This document shows positions 6,582 to 7,500 of a DNA stretch of 7,500 nt, one piece after another (position 1 is the first letter of the stretch; every line of letters begins with the position of its first letter). The notes beneath the pieces were generated by a model, which was not told the origin of the DNA, did not search any database, and saw only the letters and a program-made list of their open reading frames with translations. A program made the translations under genes and the position numbers. Location of the stretch: the NCBI GenBank assembly GCA_947365485.1, contig CANAXK010000085.1, positions 1 through 7,500 on the forward strand, read 5' to 3'. Source of the DNA: an uncultured bacterium (GTDB lineage Bacteria; Cyanobacteriota; Vampirovibrionia; Gastranaerophilales; Gastranaerophilaceae).

Positions 6582-7500
6582 ATGAAAAAAATCAGCATTG
6601 TAACATCCTGCTTTAACGAAGAAGACAATATCCCACTTTTGTACAGAGAACTGTCAGAAGTCATGCAGTCTCATCCTCAATACGAGTTTGAAATAATCTT
6701 TATCGATAACGCCTCTAAAGATTTTACAGCAGACGCGCTAAGAAGAATCGCTGAGGAAGATAAAAGAGTCAAAGTTATTCTTAACTCCAGAAATTTTGGC
6801 AGCATAAAATCATCCTACTATGCAATTATGCAGGCCACAGGCGATGCTGTAATCTATCTGGCTTCCGACCTGCAAGACCCGCCGGTGCTTATTAACGACT
6901 TTATTGAAAACTGGGAAAAAGGCTGCGAAGTCGTTGTTGCAAGAAAATACGACACAAGAAGCTTTTCTGTCCTTGATTTGCTGCGCAGGTTTTACTATTT
7001 TGCACTCGATGTAATGAAAGATGAAGGGTGCAAACTTATTAGAAACTACACCGGATTCGGACTCTACGACAGAAAAGTCATTGATAAAATCCGCGAAACC
7101 GAAGACCCGTACCCGTACTTCCGCGGCGCAGTGCTGGATTTGGGCTACGCAATGAAAGTCATTGACTTTGACCAGCCCAAAAGAAAAAACGGAGACGGCA
7201 AAACCAACCTGTTTACACTCTGGGATAGCGGAATGCTAGGGCTCACAAGAACAACAAAAGTGCCGGTGCACTTTATTACAATATTCGGATTCTTTGGTGC
7301 GATGATAACTTTTGCGCTTATTTTGATAAGCCTGGTTTGCTATGTAGGGTATCTCAATTTTATCATCCCGAAAAAAATGCTCTCGCTGTACTTCCTGATT
7401 TTTGTACAGATTCTAAGCGTCGGGCTGATTGGCGAGTACCTGATTATGCTCTGCCGATTTGCCGAGAAAAAACCGCTCGTTATTGAAAAAGAACGGATTA
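6582..7500 (+). CDS. Family 2 glycosyltransferase, DPM1/GtrB-like, 3' end cut off
   Basis: An inner-membrane glycosyltransferase predicted to move a sugar from a nucleotide donor, usually to undecaprenyl phosphate, for surface polysaccharide or glycan decoration. The frame is open from ATG 6582 to the window edge (306 residues). The last visible residues (KKPLVIEKERI) resemble the usual C-terminal tail, so probably only a few are missing. The N-terminal GT-A domain shows IVTSCFNEEDNI (6-17), IDNASKD (41-47), SRNFGS (69-74), ASDLQDPP (94-101) and a central NYTGFGLYDRK (155-165). PYPYFRG (176-182) and RKNGDGKTN (201-209) follow, consistent with the acceptor side. Two membrane segments (about 229-257 and 266-291) and GLIGEYL (281-287) match the GtrB-type C-terminus. 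The first Asp of the canonical DxD motif is Ala94, although Asp96 and Asp99 remain. It is transcribed away from the dehydrogenase operon. Its donor sugar cannot be read from the sequence. Confidence 0.93.
   Translation, partial: MKKISIVTSCFNEEDNIPLLYRELSEVMQSHPQYEFEIIFIDNASKDFTADALRRIAEEDKRVKVILNSRNFGSIKSSYYAIMQATGDAVIYLASDLQDPPVLINDFIENWEKGCEVVVARKYDTRSFSVLDLLRRFYYFALDVMKDEGCKLIRNYTGFGLYDRKVIDKIRETEDPYPYFRGAVLDLGYAMKVIDFDQPKRKNGDGKTNLFTLWDSGMLGLTRTTKVPVHFITIFGFFGAMITFALILISLVCYVGYLNFIIPKKMLSLYFLIFVQILSVGLIGEYLIMLCRFAEKKPLVIEKERI

Overview
This is an ordinary bacterial chromosome window of moderate GC, densely coding on both strands with the standard code. The lineage cannot be fixed from sequence alone. 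A RuvB that opens MAIIS, as many cyanobacterial RuvBs do, and a ThrRS of the general bacterial type would fit an uncultured gut lineage such as the non-photosynthetic Cyanobacteriota relatives (Gastranaerophilales/Vampirovibrionia). This is a guess, not a result. I see no phage, insertion sequence, CRISPR array, tRNA or rRNA.

Layout, left to right. (1) Bases 1-1699, + strand: threonyl-tRNA synthetase (thrS), missing its N-terminus at the window edge. (2) Bases 1713-1753: a perfect 36-bp palindrome with a T-rich tail, acting as the thrS terminator in the gap between converging genes. (3) Bases 1754-6471, - strand: five tightly packed genes. In transcription order they are a D-2-hydroxyacid dehydrogenase (D-lactate dehydrogenase-like), ruvB, a YibE/F family membrane protein, a ketopantoate reductase (panE/apbA family) and a CMP-sugar synthetase of the acylneuraminate type. 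Gaps or overlaps between neighbours run from a 22-bp gap to a 26-bp overlap, so one polycistronic message with translational coupling is likely, perhaps with an extra promoter in front of ruvB. (4) Bases 6472-6581: a 110-bp divergent intergenic region. (5) From 6582 off the right edge, + strand: a family 2 glycosyltransferase of the polyprenyl-phosphate type (DPM1/GtrB-like), nearly complete.

Functionally the minus-strand operon mixes unrelated housekeeping jobs: redox balance, Holliday-junction migration, an uncharacterised membrane protein, a coenzyme A precursor reductase and nucleotide-sugar activation. The CMP-sugar synthetase and the divergent glycosyltransferase both point to surface glycan synthesis, but no complete pathway is visible. 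No convincing new system is present. The points most worth a second look are a hairpin that frames the ribosome-binding site and start codon of the dehydrogenase gene, the unusual ruvB start region, the 36-bp palindrome, and a few substituted signature residues in the dehydrogenase and the glycosyltransferase.
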